Source of the DNA: Xylona heveae TC161
Lineage: Eukaryota; Ascomycota; Xylonomycetes; Xylonales; Xylonaceae
Direction of reading: 5' to 3'
Length of the DNA: 64,000 nucleotides
Assembly: GCF_001619985.1 (NCBI RefSeq)
Contig: NW_017264199.1
Coordinates: 62,001-126,000, forward strand
The notes below the pieces were generated by a model. The model made no database searches, was not told the DNA's origin, and saw only the letters and a list, made by a program, of their open reading frames with translations. Position numbers and translations under genes: made by a program. Each line of letters starts with the position of its first letter. Position 1 is the first letter of the stretch. Below are positions 34,188 through 45,549 of this stretch, in pieces.

Positions 34188-36426
34188 GACCGATCACAGA
34201 AGGGGGACCGCACGTCCTCTCAGGACCTTTCAGAGGATATGTGTTGCAGCGAACAACAACAAGTATGCGTTTTGCGTCAAAGAAGACAAGGAGAATTGCG
34301 ATGATTGGCGGATGCAACGGACACTTTGCCTAGCGAATTGATTGCAAACTGTGACTCGTATTGGCCGAAAGTCACAGTCAAATGCCGATTAGGCCTCTCG
34401 ATGGAGATGCTAAAGATTCTTCCAACGGACCTTCCAGTATCCAAGATGCAACTGATGCAAAAGATAGGAGTCCTGCTCGCCGAACTTGTCGAAAGTCGGC
34501 GCGGTCCACGCAACAGCCTGGGATTAGTTTCAGGGTGCTCACTGAAGAGAGCACTAAATTGGATAACAAAAAGAAGCGGATCCGTTCTTCGATGGTCAAA
34601 ACGTATTATTAGCAAAAGAGACGAGCAGAGAGACGATCGTCAAATCTATGGAAGCCCACAGGCGTCGCGCGTTTTGGTCAAGGGGGGGCTCGTCGGTGCA
34701 GGCCTGGGGGCCGAATTTCGTTAGGGCCAGCGTACAGGACAGGGAGCGAATCGGGAAAGCGAATAGAAATAGACAGACACCACAAGAGTCGATCTAGTGG
34801 GCCTGGAGAAATGAAAATATTAGATCTTTGGGATGACTAAATCTCAAAGATGCATCAGTCGATCAGAAACTCGCCTCTGAGCTATCGATACGACGAGAAA
34901 ATGAAGGTGAGCGTGGGAGTGAAGGGGTCGAAGGTGATTTCGAGGAGAGAAAGGCTAAAGATGTCTAAGTTGAGGAAACCGAAGGGAAGAAAAGGGTGTT
35001 CGGGGGGGGGTTGGGTGGATAAGTCGAACGCGAACGAACGGGGCAGAGAAAAGTACAGGTACCTCTACGTCAGCGGCGGTTTGTGCTCGTGTTCAGGTAG
35101 CAGGACAGCGATTCGACTTGAAACAGCGCACGGGGCTTTTCATGGACCTCGGACAGCAGGAATTGATCATTCGCAATCTGATATAACTATACCGTACCGT
35201 ACGGTCTGTTCCATGCGGCCATGTTCACTAATATTCATAATCTCTATTAAATCTCTCAATGTTTCTTTATATATTTATGAACACATGCGTTCGCTGTTAC
35301 CAGACACATATCACCTCTATTACCTTTGGCTAGGGTTTTTGGTGAAGACAACTGGAATATACTCCGTAAGGCAGGTACGGCATCTTCCTACTGCCTGAAA
35401 TTCCTAAAGTACCTTAAGTATCGTAGACCTGCTAAGAGCCCCTGCCGCAATAGGCGAAGTTACCCAGATCAAAGGCTTCCACTACTTCCCTTTCGGCCGA
35501 GTTGTTGTAGAGTTTCAGGTTCCAGAAACGGAAAATCAAGTACCCAAGCTAGCTCTGGCAATTAGTACCAGTACCTGGTAAAATGTGCGCCAATGGGTTA
35601 GTGGTCCAGCCGTCCCTGCCCACCCTCCCCATGGGCACAAAGCGCCATGGTTCTTGACCACTTTTTGGCCTCGTTTCCGAGTCAGAGCACTTGAGGCGTC
35701 CCTTTGCAACCAAAATCCTAATCATTGAGCTGTAGCTATCGTAGTAGACGTAGGGCGCATAATTATTTTGAATAATGAAATGAATGAGGAAGAAAAAAGA
35801 TTTTGATTGAGATCATTCGATCAATGCATTAGGGCTTGTTTCGATCTGCTAATTCTGATACATTTTGGATAGCCCCTTCGGATGTTTTACGTACCTATAG
35901 GTACTGCACGGGCGTGGGGCAAGCTACAAGGAATTTTTGTCCCATTTTCGGACGAGTAAGGGTGTTTGCTACCTAGTAGGTACCGCGCTGAGCTGTAGCA
36001 ACCGAGGTTTTGTTACGGGTTAACTAACAAACTGGGTCATTTACAACTAGAATTCAGCTGATGCATCGACGAGAGGGAAAGACACGGAGACAGGGACCAT
36101 CAATAATGTGGACCAGGCCCCCTGAAACGTTAGTCAGGTCGCAGGGTCAGCGGGTCAGGTCCCTAGTAGAACAACTTGATCCTTTGAATCAACACGTAAA
36201 TTACTAGGTAGGTAGGAAAGGCAGGTTATGTAAAGCAGGTAAGTAATGTGTTCTGTCGTTGACGGCAGCCAACCAGCCCTGGCATTGTCTGCCGTTAGAG
36301 CCATGTGCTTCGGTTAGCTTTCGCCACTGAAACCCCGAGATCTTTGGCATGCTTGCTCATGTACATCCGAGGCGTCACAACCGACCTCAGGCGACTACAA
36401 CCGCAGCCCGTCATCAGCACCACAGC
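34188..36426. other. Intergenic, divergent 5' flanks of the Pumilio and swc2 genes
   Basis: 2.2 kb between divergent genes. It is unusually rich in short GGTACC/CCTAGGTA-type palindromes, including a perfect 14-bp GTACCTATAGGTAC at 35891-35904, AGGTACCT at 35057-35064, ACCGTACGGT at 35196-35205, and TAGTAGGTACC and TACTAGGTAGGTAGG strings near 35970 and 36200. Open frames of 75-182 codons have no domains and most lack an ATG. Confidence 0.55.
35891..35904. repeat. Perfect 14-bp palindrome GTACCTATAGGTAC
   Basis: Self-complementary over its full length. The strongest member of a family of related short palindromes in this intergenic stretch. Confidence 0.9.
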
Positions 36427-38165
36427 ATGGATAAAGAAGAGTCTGAGGGCCTCACACCACGAGGAGACGACGAAAAACAAGAGAGATTGTATTCTAGCTC
36501 TCCATCTTCCGGTAGCGATAATGAGGCGGAAGATGTTGCGATAGAGTCTCTTGTAGCCGGTCGCGCGAAACGTTCAACTGCCGGCAACAGACTCTCTTCT
36601 CTTTTAGATCATGAGGTTGACGATGAATATGAGCTTCTTTTTGCTGAAGATGAGGAAGACGTGGAATTTGAGGGAGAAGGAGACGAAGAAGCATCAGATG
36701 TTCAACTCGAATCCTCTTCAGAGGACGATGAAGACCAAGGCCCTGTAGGCGGTGAGGACGATGACTTTGAAGGCGAAAAAGAGCTTCAAAGGGAAGCAAG
36801 AGCAGAGCGACTGGCTTCAAAGCGAAAAGCAAAGGAGGCTTTTCTGAAGCCGCCGGCCCTTCGCAAACACCCAAGGGTTGATCGTGCTCCAGGAGCAGAA
36901 GACCAGCTTTCTACTCCCGCGCCACGACCGAAGAAGAAGTCCGAAAGAGTTTCATGGATACCCGCGCCTGACGAAGGACCAACACGCTCATCCTCCAGGA
37001 AATTGACAATGCAGAATAAGGAGGTGATTCATGCACGCATGAAGGAGACTGAGAAGCGCAGGCTACAGCAACTTGCCGTAATGGAAGCAGCCGCGCGAAG
37101 GAGGGAGACGCAGAAGCCCAAAGCCATGACGCAGGCTGACCGACTTGCTGAAGCGGAGAAGACAGAAAAGCTGAACAGCAAGAGCTTGAATAGATGGGAG
37201 GAGATGGAAAAGAAACGCGCCGAAGAGCAAAAGGCGCGGCTTGCTGCCTTACAAAATCGTCACTTGGAAGGGCCTGTCATCACCTGGTGGAGCGGTCCAG
37301 CCCGCTGGGTTGATGGAAAGCTCGCACAATTTGGAAAGAAAATTAGAATTCATTATCCAGAAGATCCTAATAGCAAACCGCAACCTACAACAGGTCCTAC
37401 TCCGTCAATACCTCCCGTGACGACGCCAACACCATCCGCCGAGGCCTCGCGTGAAAACCCACATTCTGCACCTGAACAACAATCCCCCAATTCAGAGGCA
37501 AAGTCGATTTTAAATCCAACGGACAAGGATGCTCAGAACACCGAACCGATGATCGAAGTATCTCCAACAGAGTCGCGCGAGGGCATACATACCGCGGTCT
37601 CGGTACCAGAAAGCAGTCATCAACAAGGTTTCCATTCCGTCTTGCAACAGGATCCAGAGAGGAGCATGTCTTCAGCAACGCTAGTTTGTCCAGACGCCAC
37701 GATCCCCGCAACAAAGCAAGATCCGCCCGTTGTTGAACACTCTGCGCGCAACCTGGTTATCTTGGAAAATTTCGACCCTCTTGCGGTCCGAGAGCGGGAG
37801 TTGCAACGACGTGTGCTGTTAAAACAGAAACGCACATTAGGAAAATTGCAGAGTAAGTCATTTAACTGCCCATACTGGTTCAGTCATGCAGATGGAGCCG
37901 CTAACTGTTCACAGAGCCTGTACATGAACTCTGTGTCATTACGTCGCAACCCGCAAAGTACCGCGACCCGGCTTCTGGGCTTCCCTACTTGAATTCTTAC
38001 GCGTACCGGAAGATTCAGAAGCTGCAAGGCGGCAGTTGTCAGTGGAGTAGTCTTCTCGGATGTTATGTGGGGCAGACTGGCGTGGCAGCTCGAGGTGTCC
38101 CCGAACGTTTCGCTTCCACTACGAATGCGGGCGCGCCACCTCCGACCGAAAGCAAAGTGGGTTGA
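36427..38165 (+). CDS. swc2: Swc2 / Vps72 (YL1), SWR1 complex subunit
   Basis: Exons 36427-37852 and 37915-38165; 558 residues. Residues 40-60 carry the YL1 N-terminal motif AGRAKRSTAGNRLSSLLDHE, followed by very acidic Asp/Glu stretches that contact the H2A.Z-H2B dimer. A basic coiled region with ARMKETEKRRLQQL and TWWSGPARWVDGKLAQFGKK follows. The YL1_C domain lies behind the intron: PVHELCVITSQPAKYRDP, then LPYLNSYAYRKIQ. Swc2 binds H2A.Z and helps SWR1 exchange it for H2A at promoters. The end is slightly uncertain: reading straight on gives ESKVG and a stop at 38165, whereas splicing 38157-38224 would give ESKY and a stop at 38230. The simpler reading is used. Confidence 0.92.
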
Positions 38166-41100
38166 TATTGGCTGATCGCAGGGTAGATGCCAGGTGTCTG
38201 AAATGCTGTCTCTCTATCTTGCAGTACTGAGTCAAAGATGCCCTCGAATTGCCCCAGCAGCAGCGCATTCACAGCTTACGAAGACCCTTGGGTCACGCCC
38301 TTTCTCCACATCGGCTAGGTACCATGTGGTGGGAAATCCAACCCCAGTAGTGGATGTGCGGCTCGCCGAGTCACGTCCAAGCGACCGCGGAACTGGTAGC
38401 CTATTGGTGACACTGGTCAATACTTGAATAAATACTTCGGGCCCAGTGGGCGCGTGCAGCCGAGCGGGATGCAGAACTACAACTCCTTCGGCCTCTCGAC
38501 TCGCAAATGCTCTTGTCATTGAAGTCATAACCTTCTCAGGGCTCGTTATTGGGTCATAGAATTATTGGGCCAAGGTTAGTTCTACTATAGTGTAACCATT
38601 TAGAGTATGGGTACATGGCTTATAGTGTACGTCTGCTGCAATCCTGCGTGATCAAAATCGTGGCAGAGTGTCCTCGAGGATTTGCACCAAACGCCAGTTG
38701 TAGAGTATGCGCGAGTTACGCATGTTGTCTGGACTGGCAGAAACTGGAAATGTCTAGCATTGTCGTCGCCACAAGCGGCCTCCCAGCATATCTTAATCAG
38801 AGCCTAGACAGATATTGAAAGCTAGAAAAATAACGACAACTTGTTGGAACGGCACTTTGCACATGAAGATATCTCCTCGAATACGCCGCTTCGATTTGGC
38901 GGTAAAGTGAAGAATGTTAGGCCTTTGAAGAGAACCTTGGTGTCGTGCAACATGTGTGATTGTCATGCATCTTTTCATACAGCGTCTAGGGTGGCTTCCG
39001 ATGCACCTTGTCTTGTTGCCAATGAATATCGCTTCAGGACGCCTTGGGCACTTTATACTTTGGTTCTGGATTTTCGAACGATACAAGCAGAAAATTATGT
39101 CTCAGGGATTCGAACATGGTTTAAGGATGTTTCCTCGAGACTACGGGCAACGCAAGAAACATCTCGTCAATACCATGCAGGGTCATTTGCATCTGGCAAA
39201 CAATATCGTAATGATCATTTGATATTTCACCATCCATTTGCAAAACTTAATAGAGGAGAAATTATTGAAATTTTTAATACGCATACACCTTTTCTGAGCC
39301 GTTTTAGAGAAATTTCCCGCGGCTGCATGACGCTAATACTCGTCCCGAGGCTTCTCATGTTGTTTACTGGAAACGAACAAGTGAAGGGGCGAAATTTTGG
39401 GAAAGTGATGCTCGCTTGGATGATGCTGCAGCTGCAGGCAGGAGCTGCGGCTGCAAGCCAGCACATCCGGGCAATCTCGAAAATCCAAAGGGCTATTGCA
39501 TGATTGCGGGCTTTTGATGCTTTAATACTGGAAAAATATTTCCGTGGCTCCTCCTGCCATAGAGAAAAAAAGATGTCCACCCCCGTCGCTTGTCCAATCA
39601 TGCAAAGAATGCAAGGCACGTAGGCGCCTGCAATGAACAAGGAAAACCAAGGTCGTCGAAGTGGGGGCGCCAGGTTGTCAAATAACGGAGGTGAGGGGCA
39701 CCTTGATGCCGATTAAATTTCGCGTCTTGCAAGTAGAAGCGGGATACGAGGTACACGAGATACGGTGCCAACAACGAGCATGCAGCTGTACCTTGGACTG
39801 CTCCGATACTTTCTCGGCGATAATCAACTCCCTTGAAAACACAGGGTTAACATTTTTGAAAGACGACGGAAAATTTCAACTCTCGAAAAAAAAGTTTCTG
39901 CTGCTGCACTGCTATCGATTCAACAAGTACCGTGCTGCAATTGATTTCCGAATGCCTTTTTTTTTTTTTTAGAAGCGTCGACGGTAAATACGTACTCCTT
40001 CTATCAGCTTACTTCACCATGAGCAAGTATTCTTGCGGGCTTGAGTTCATCGGTCGGTAGTTTTGCCCGGATCTTATCGTGGGGACCCTGTGAAATAACC
40101 TCCCAAAAGGCATTTAACGAACCCTTGGTGAGCCAGCTACCATGGATCGAGCCGAACGATGATGTGCGACCGGGCCGTTCTGGCGTCTAGGATGGTGCAA
40201 TAAGATGTCTTCAATCCACCATGCCATGATGGAGGTTTCGGTCCAATTTACGACAGCAGCAACGCAAGCACCGCACCGGTGCCTGTGATGAGGTGATCCA
40301 CACCCAGCTGGCGGTAACAAAGAGCAGTAATCCTCCCATGTACCATATCAGCACTACGTGGACGAATTTAGTGGCCACGACGCCCATGATTCATTGTTGA
40401 TTCATCCCCGGTTCCATAGAGTAAATCCGCCGTTACGCTTCCTTTTTCCCCCCCAGTACGTAAGTTGGCCTACCCGTGCCACTTGGGGTCTTTATGATGC
40501 TATGGGATAGGTTGTATTTCTCTTGACTTCCGCTCGTTCCCCACAAGGTCAATTCTTGTCTGTTCTGCCTATTCGGTAGGCATATTAGAACGTGCTGTGG
40601 CTTCCTCTTGAAACTTATAAAACTATTCCTCCACCCCGCTGTCCGTCCCTTCTTGTTGCCCTTTTACCCTCCACCTGAAACCCCCTCTCATTCTTCGCCA
40701 CCAACCCCCGGGTCGTGGGAGGTTTTGCCCGTGCAGAATACACAAGCACCGTTGTCCACAAGTAAATCTTTATCTCGCGATTACAGACGCACTACGACGA
40801 TAATTGCTGCAAGGTTCGTTGGCAGCGATCGAATTACGGCCGAATACATTTCTTGCAGAATCCGACGATCATCTCTCTTTCGACTGAAAGCTTATCAGAC
40901 AACGCCCGGCCGGTGATAAGCACTCTTCCTGGATCGCACCATCACAGGCAGAAAAGACCAAGTTTTGTTCTTCGCCTGTACCTTTGTTACCTCTGATTCG
41001 CCAATTAAAGACATCATTCAGCTGGTAGTACGAAAACAGGAAGGTATTGCACTGTGCATTAGTCCTCTCCTATCGCCCAGCCGAGAGCGACCATTCATCG

Positions 41101-41772
41101 GAGAATCACCGATCGATATCCACTGCACTTGTCCGTCGCAATATAATCAAGGCATCGTTATCAGAATCAGGCCTGGTCGACTCGTCCGCGGGGTCCAATT
41201 TGCCCATTTCAAATTGACATATCATTCCGGTAACGCCCCTATCCGATGCTGCACGATATTCGCGGGCAGTAGAATATACATATATCATTTTACCTTCTTC
41301 CTGGACATTTTTTTTCCCTGCCCTTTACCGCTTCCCTTCGCCAGTCTGACTCTCGTTCCTGTCCTACATTGACCACGCTGCCGGCCAACAGCTTGCGGAT
41401 TGGTTTCGCATTCTCGGCGTCGAGCACATCTACAAGCGCATTGACGTCGCCTGTACTTTGTAAATTATTCTTTTGACTTTCCATATCAACAGAGTAAACA
41501 TGGGCCGCCTGCTGACGTCTTTTTTCCTCCCTTACAGACCGCCACTTCCCGAGGCTTACCGATTCCAGGGCATCGCAAGAGATTCGACACTCAAGTCAAC
41601 TCTGATCGGTTGCAGCCACAACGCGCCCGAATCTTAGTGCCCACCCGCCGATAGATACGGCACGCACACGACCAAAGCACCAACCCCCCTTTCCAAAAAT
41701 AAGGGTCCCTTTGCTCGTTATCGCTTGACTCACCGTAGTATAAACCTACGGCTCGGTCGCATCGTCCGAAAC
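38166..41772. other. Long gene-poor interval before the Ecl1-family gene
   Basis: 3.6 kb, the longest stretch without a supportable gene. A 220-codon open frame (38841-39503) lacks an ATG for its first 36 codons and has no recognisable domain. From about 40600 the plus strand becomes CT-rich, like a fungal leader. At 41510-41537 a CTGAC, a T/C run and TTACAG form a good 3' splice site, so a 5' UTR intron of the downstream gene probably ends at 41537. I found no transposon ends, long repeats or RNA genes. Confidence 0.5.
41500..41637 (+). other. Possible upstream ORF (45 codons) before the Ecl1-family gene
   Basis: An ATG at 41500 opens MGRLLTSFFLPYRPP and stops at 41637, 135 nt before the main start. 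If the 3' splice site at 41537 is used, the uORF start lies in an intron and is removed, so it would act only in unspliced or alternatively started mRNA. Confidence 0.35.
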
Positions 41773-42927
41773 ATGACTACAACAGACATCTCACAACATA
41801 CTAACCCTCGCTCACCTCCGCGACCGAGGAAGCCTTCCTATCCTCCCAATGTCCGTCCCAGCAAGCCAGCACCTTTAACCAGGAGGCCGACCTCGACAGG
41901 CCCTCCCAAAACTGGTGCCGGCTGGAGTCGCGGCGTGGAGAAGCGAGACGAGGACGAAGCAATGGCCAACAGCTTCTTGCAGTTTTGGTGAGTTCTCACG
42001 GCGTAAATCCAATTATTGTTCATTGCTAATCTAAAATGAATACAGCACAACATGCGAGAAGCAGATCGTTGTCCCGAGCAGTTCAATCCTCTATTGCTCT
42101 GAAAGGTAATTCTCCACTGAGCAAGTCCAATCACTTGGTCCCAAAATTCGAGGCTTACCATTTTGTTCTCGTGCAGTTGCCGCAAAAAAGACACTGTCAG
42201 CTCCCAAGCTGGTGGCTTTTTCGCCTTTGACCCGTCTCCGCCTCTGTCTCCTTTCAGCAGCCTCAGCCTCGAAGACCCGCCGGTTCGCGATATCGTTCCT
42301 CAGCGATCCCCGACTGCTCGGACTTGCCCGCCAAACCTCTACCCTCAGTGCGCTTCGCCGCCGTCGTCCTCGTCAAACAGTCCCAAGTCGAGCCAGGAGT
42401 CTGCGGCGCAACAATACCTAAAGTTGTTCCATTATTCAGCGACTCCGTACGTGGGTGGCTACCCGTTCCATGCCGCCAACTCGTCGACCGCAACTACACC
42501 TTCTCTGTCCCACACGACGCCGGCGTCCTCCTATTCGGGCAGCAGCTACAATTTCTCTACTCGGCCCTTACCGCCACGCCATAACCCGTCCATCAGCTCT
42601 GCATCCCCTCGCTCAATAGACTTGGTTACACCCTATGTGCCTTCCGCCCAAGAGGCCGCTCGAAGACGCTCACAACCGTTTGCGGTACCCACTCAACACT
42701 ACCCGCTCCCCTTCGTCTCGTCGGCCTCGAGGTTGTCCGATGGAAAAGTCCAGGGCGAGATTAGTTATGAAAAGCGACCCACGATCCCTGCCGCCGGGAG
42801 CAACTCGCCCAGTCAAAGCAGCTTGAAGCAACTGCTCAACTATGAAAACGAGAGACGGGAACTAGCAAGCAAGCGCCCGCCGCCTCCAAGATGGTCAATC
42901 AGCGAGGGTGCCCCTGCAAGGCGATGA
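41773..42927 (+). CDS. Ecl1-family (extender of chronological lifespan) protein
   Basis: Exons 41773-41987, 42046-42105 and 42177-42927; 341 residues. The diagnostic block spans both introns: MANSFLQFCTTCEKQIVVPS, then SILYCSESCRKKD, with Cys72, Cys75, Cys89 and Cys93 in a C-x2-C-x13-C-x3-C arrangement that matches the short zinc-binding Ecl1 proteins of fission yeast. Flanking parts are Pro/Ser-rich and disordered, including FAFDPSPPLSPFSSLSLED. Yeast Ecl1-family proteins extend chronological lifespan and are induced on sulfur or zinc limitation; filamentous relatives are longer, as here. Molecular function is not firmly known. The long CT-rich 5' region with a likely leader intron suggests stress or post-transcriptional control (inference). 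Confidence 0.85.
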
Positions 42928-45549
42928 TGGACATTACGACTGATCACGTCGAAATCACCGGTGCGATAACGCGTGAATGACAACCAGTCTCCATGGACTT
43001 GGGAGGTGCGCGAATTGCCATGGCCGAGCAACCCATGGACGATAGCTCCGCAGCTCTCAACTCCCTGACGCGACGACATGTGGCAGATTAAAAGTTCGAA
43101 AAGTTCAACGAAGCGAAAAAAAGTCTTTGGCGACATGACATTTGGGTTTTGGATTTTTGGAGCGAACAAGCTGGCGTATCCTTTAATTTTGCATATCATT
43201 ATTTCTTCTTCTCCCTAATCTTCATTTTTATTCTCCATCCCCCTTTTTTTTTTCGGGATATCCTGACTTCAGCAATAAACTCTACAATGGCTGAATGCGC
43301 ATTTTCATTTGCGTCTTTTTTTGAAATGCTTACGCTTGGGGCATCAGCATCGATCTCCTATTTTTATTATTTGTTATACATAGAATCACTCCGCAAGGGA
43401 ATATCTACAATGCATGACATTTTGAGTTTTCAGAATAGGTCATTCGCCGTTGGTTGGAATTACTGTGAACTATTCATATGTAGAGAGGCATGCAAGCCGA
43501 ATTGAAATTCGATTCAAAGAAGTGCCATTTTCTACACCTGCTACTTCTGTTTGCATGTAAACCACTTCCTATACTGAAATTTCAAACGCGGCAATTAAAG
43601 TACGATACTAACCAAGGTTTTTACCTGAGGCCATACTATTGTCCTGTGGGGTAACAACCAAGGCAGCGCTCAGGTGAAAAGCCACTTTTGGTGCAATTAC
43701 GAGATCTGGGGAGAGGGGCTCCCGGGGGGGGATCTTGCATTCGACAATCTTGCCACGCTCTTTCGGTCAAATGTTCCGAGACTGATAACGGCCCCGCGTA
43801 GATATAGTGTGATCAACCAAGGTATGACGTAGAAATTAATATAATTCCTTCTCTGGTTTCTTGCATCGTTTGATCTAGGTGAGCAAGGAAAAGGATAAAT
43901 GTCTTATATTCATATCTACCTTGGCTCGGCTTTTGTGATGATGCATGATGGCGTAGTCAAGGCTTCCAAATAACTTAGTCTGAGGTCATGGGGAGCGTTG
44001 GTGTATTGAGTGTATTTGCAGAGTTGTGCCCAAATTGTGTAAATTATGCTAATTGAGAAGAAAGTTATGTCGTCACAAATCAACTGTGTGCTACGATGAC
44101 TAATACGTGACGAGGCTGAGCCAGTCTGAAAATTACGTTGGAGTACCTGGAACTGCAGAGCGTAATTGAGTAGACATCACGTGACTGACTCTCATCTGAT
44201 ATCTGGGGTTATGTAATCCATAGACTGATCTTAGCGCAAGTCATCCCACTGGGCATTGGGTCTCACTAGTACCTGGCAGGGAGAGGTATACCCCATATAT
44301 TACTTCGTATACGGTTGAGCCACGTTACAGCAGACATTGTCCAAAGCACATGTTTTCTTGTTTAGCAAGCAACGGCGATTGATGAATATTCAGAATACAT
44401 AATCAGATGCAACCAATGTTCTCTTGGCAGGAACAACCCCGTGAGGTACTTTTCTGTTCCTTCAAATGAGTTACGAAAGCCGGACTGACTAGTACCATTT
44501 GAGGCATCGTTGATAGATAAGAGCCGTTGTTCTCGGAAGCGAAGAAAAGCCCCCATGAAGCCAAGACTTTAAAACTTCAATGTTTAAACTACAACCAGTA
44601 AAGTGGCAGAGAAAAATCACCGTCGTAGCCGCAAGGTACGCACCACTTAGTCATAGTTTTCTCTCGAAACCTTCTAGCGGCGGAAAGAAAGCCTCACAAG
44701 CCATACAGATCTATTCCTGTTACCAAAGACGTTGCCACTAGTCTCCGTCTTCTCTTCGACAGATCCTTCGAAACTTCTACTTGTCATCAAACCGACAAAC
44801 CGGTCACGAAAATGAAAAACACCGAAGAAAGGGATCGCCTGGCCACATACGCAGAAAAGATGCCGTCTGGTCCGCAGCGTTCGTCCTCGCCCCGGTGGGT
44901 TGTCGGGCAAATATACGCAGTCACGGTTCTTCACCGTTCCGAATGCGCCGCCATGGTACTGGGCCATTACCTCTTGCCCTGATATCATTTTGCTGTTGAA
45001 AACCAGGATCATCCTCGCCCAGTCCTAGATGTTAAGATTCAAACTAGTTAGACCATTTGCATCCCATTTCTTTCCTTCTGTGATCACTTCTCGTTCGAAT
45101 CTACTCTGCTCCTCCCCCACCCCTCGTCTCTCTGCTTTCAGCATTCATTTGCTTCTCTGTTCTTCCGGAACCCTTGCAACTGGTCCCCTCTTCCTTTGCA
45201 TAGACTGATCTGATCTGGGTCAGAATTACCAATTACGAGCACACGCATCAGCCTTTCCCCCGCGTGCTTCTCATTCGCTCTTGCTTATCAATTGCGCGGT
45301 CCTGAGGCATTGTCTTCCTCTTCTCTCTTCGTTCACTTCTTGGCCAAGCCCAGAATTAAATTGTGGAGATCACACGCCTCACACGTTAAGATAAGCATCT
45401 GCCGTTGAAGACCGTGTCATTTCCCTTTTGCTCGCACTTAAACCACTCCTCCCCCCCCCCCAACTCCGTTCTCTCTTCATCCCACACCCGCTCCCACCTT
45501 TCAACACATCCATCCTCGAGCTTGCTCCCTCTCAAGCAAAGTCTACACC
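42928..45549. other. Intergenic before the amino acid transporter gene
   Basis: 2.6 kb. No ORF carries a recognisable domain; a 112-codon minus-strand frame with an ATG (44674-45012) is the best of them but reads as random sequence. The last 500 bases are the CT-rich promoter/leader of the transporter. Confidence 0.5.
45411..45549 (+). promoter_or_regulatory. Pyrimidine-rich leader of the transporter gene
   Basis: CT-rich sequence with a 10-base C run runs to CTCAAGCAAAGTCTACACC directly before ATGGCC. Such CT-rich leaders followed by a CA-rich start context are typical of well-expressed filamentous-fungal genes. Confidence 0.6.

Noticed and set aside
34305-34724. Plus-strand ORFs of 75-139 codons opposite the Pumilio gene leader
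   Set aside because: The longer one lacks an ATG start, no domain is seen, and they lie in the probable promoter/leader of the minus-strand gene.
39105-39130. GGGATTCGAAC, resembling a reverse tRNA B box
   Set aside because: No T-stem pairing, no A box at the right distance and no acceptor stem, so it is not a tRNA.
38841-39503. 220-codon open frame in the gene-poor interval
   Set aside because: It opens without an ATG, has no recognisable domain, and its composition looks random. Without transcript data it cannot be supported as a gene.
44674-45012. 112-codon minus-strand ORF with ATG upstream of the amino acid transporter
   Set aside because: No domain or splice context, and it lies in the transporter's promoter region; consistent with chance.
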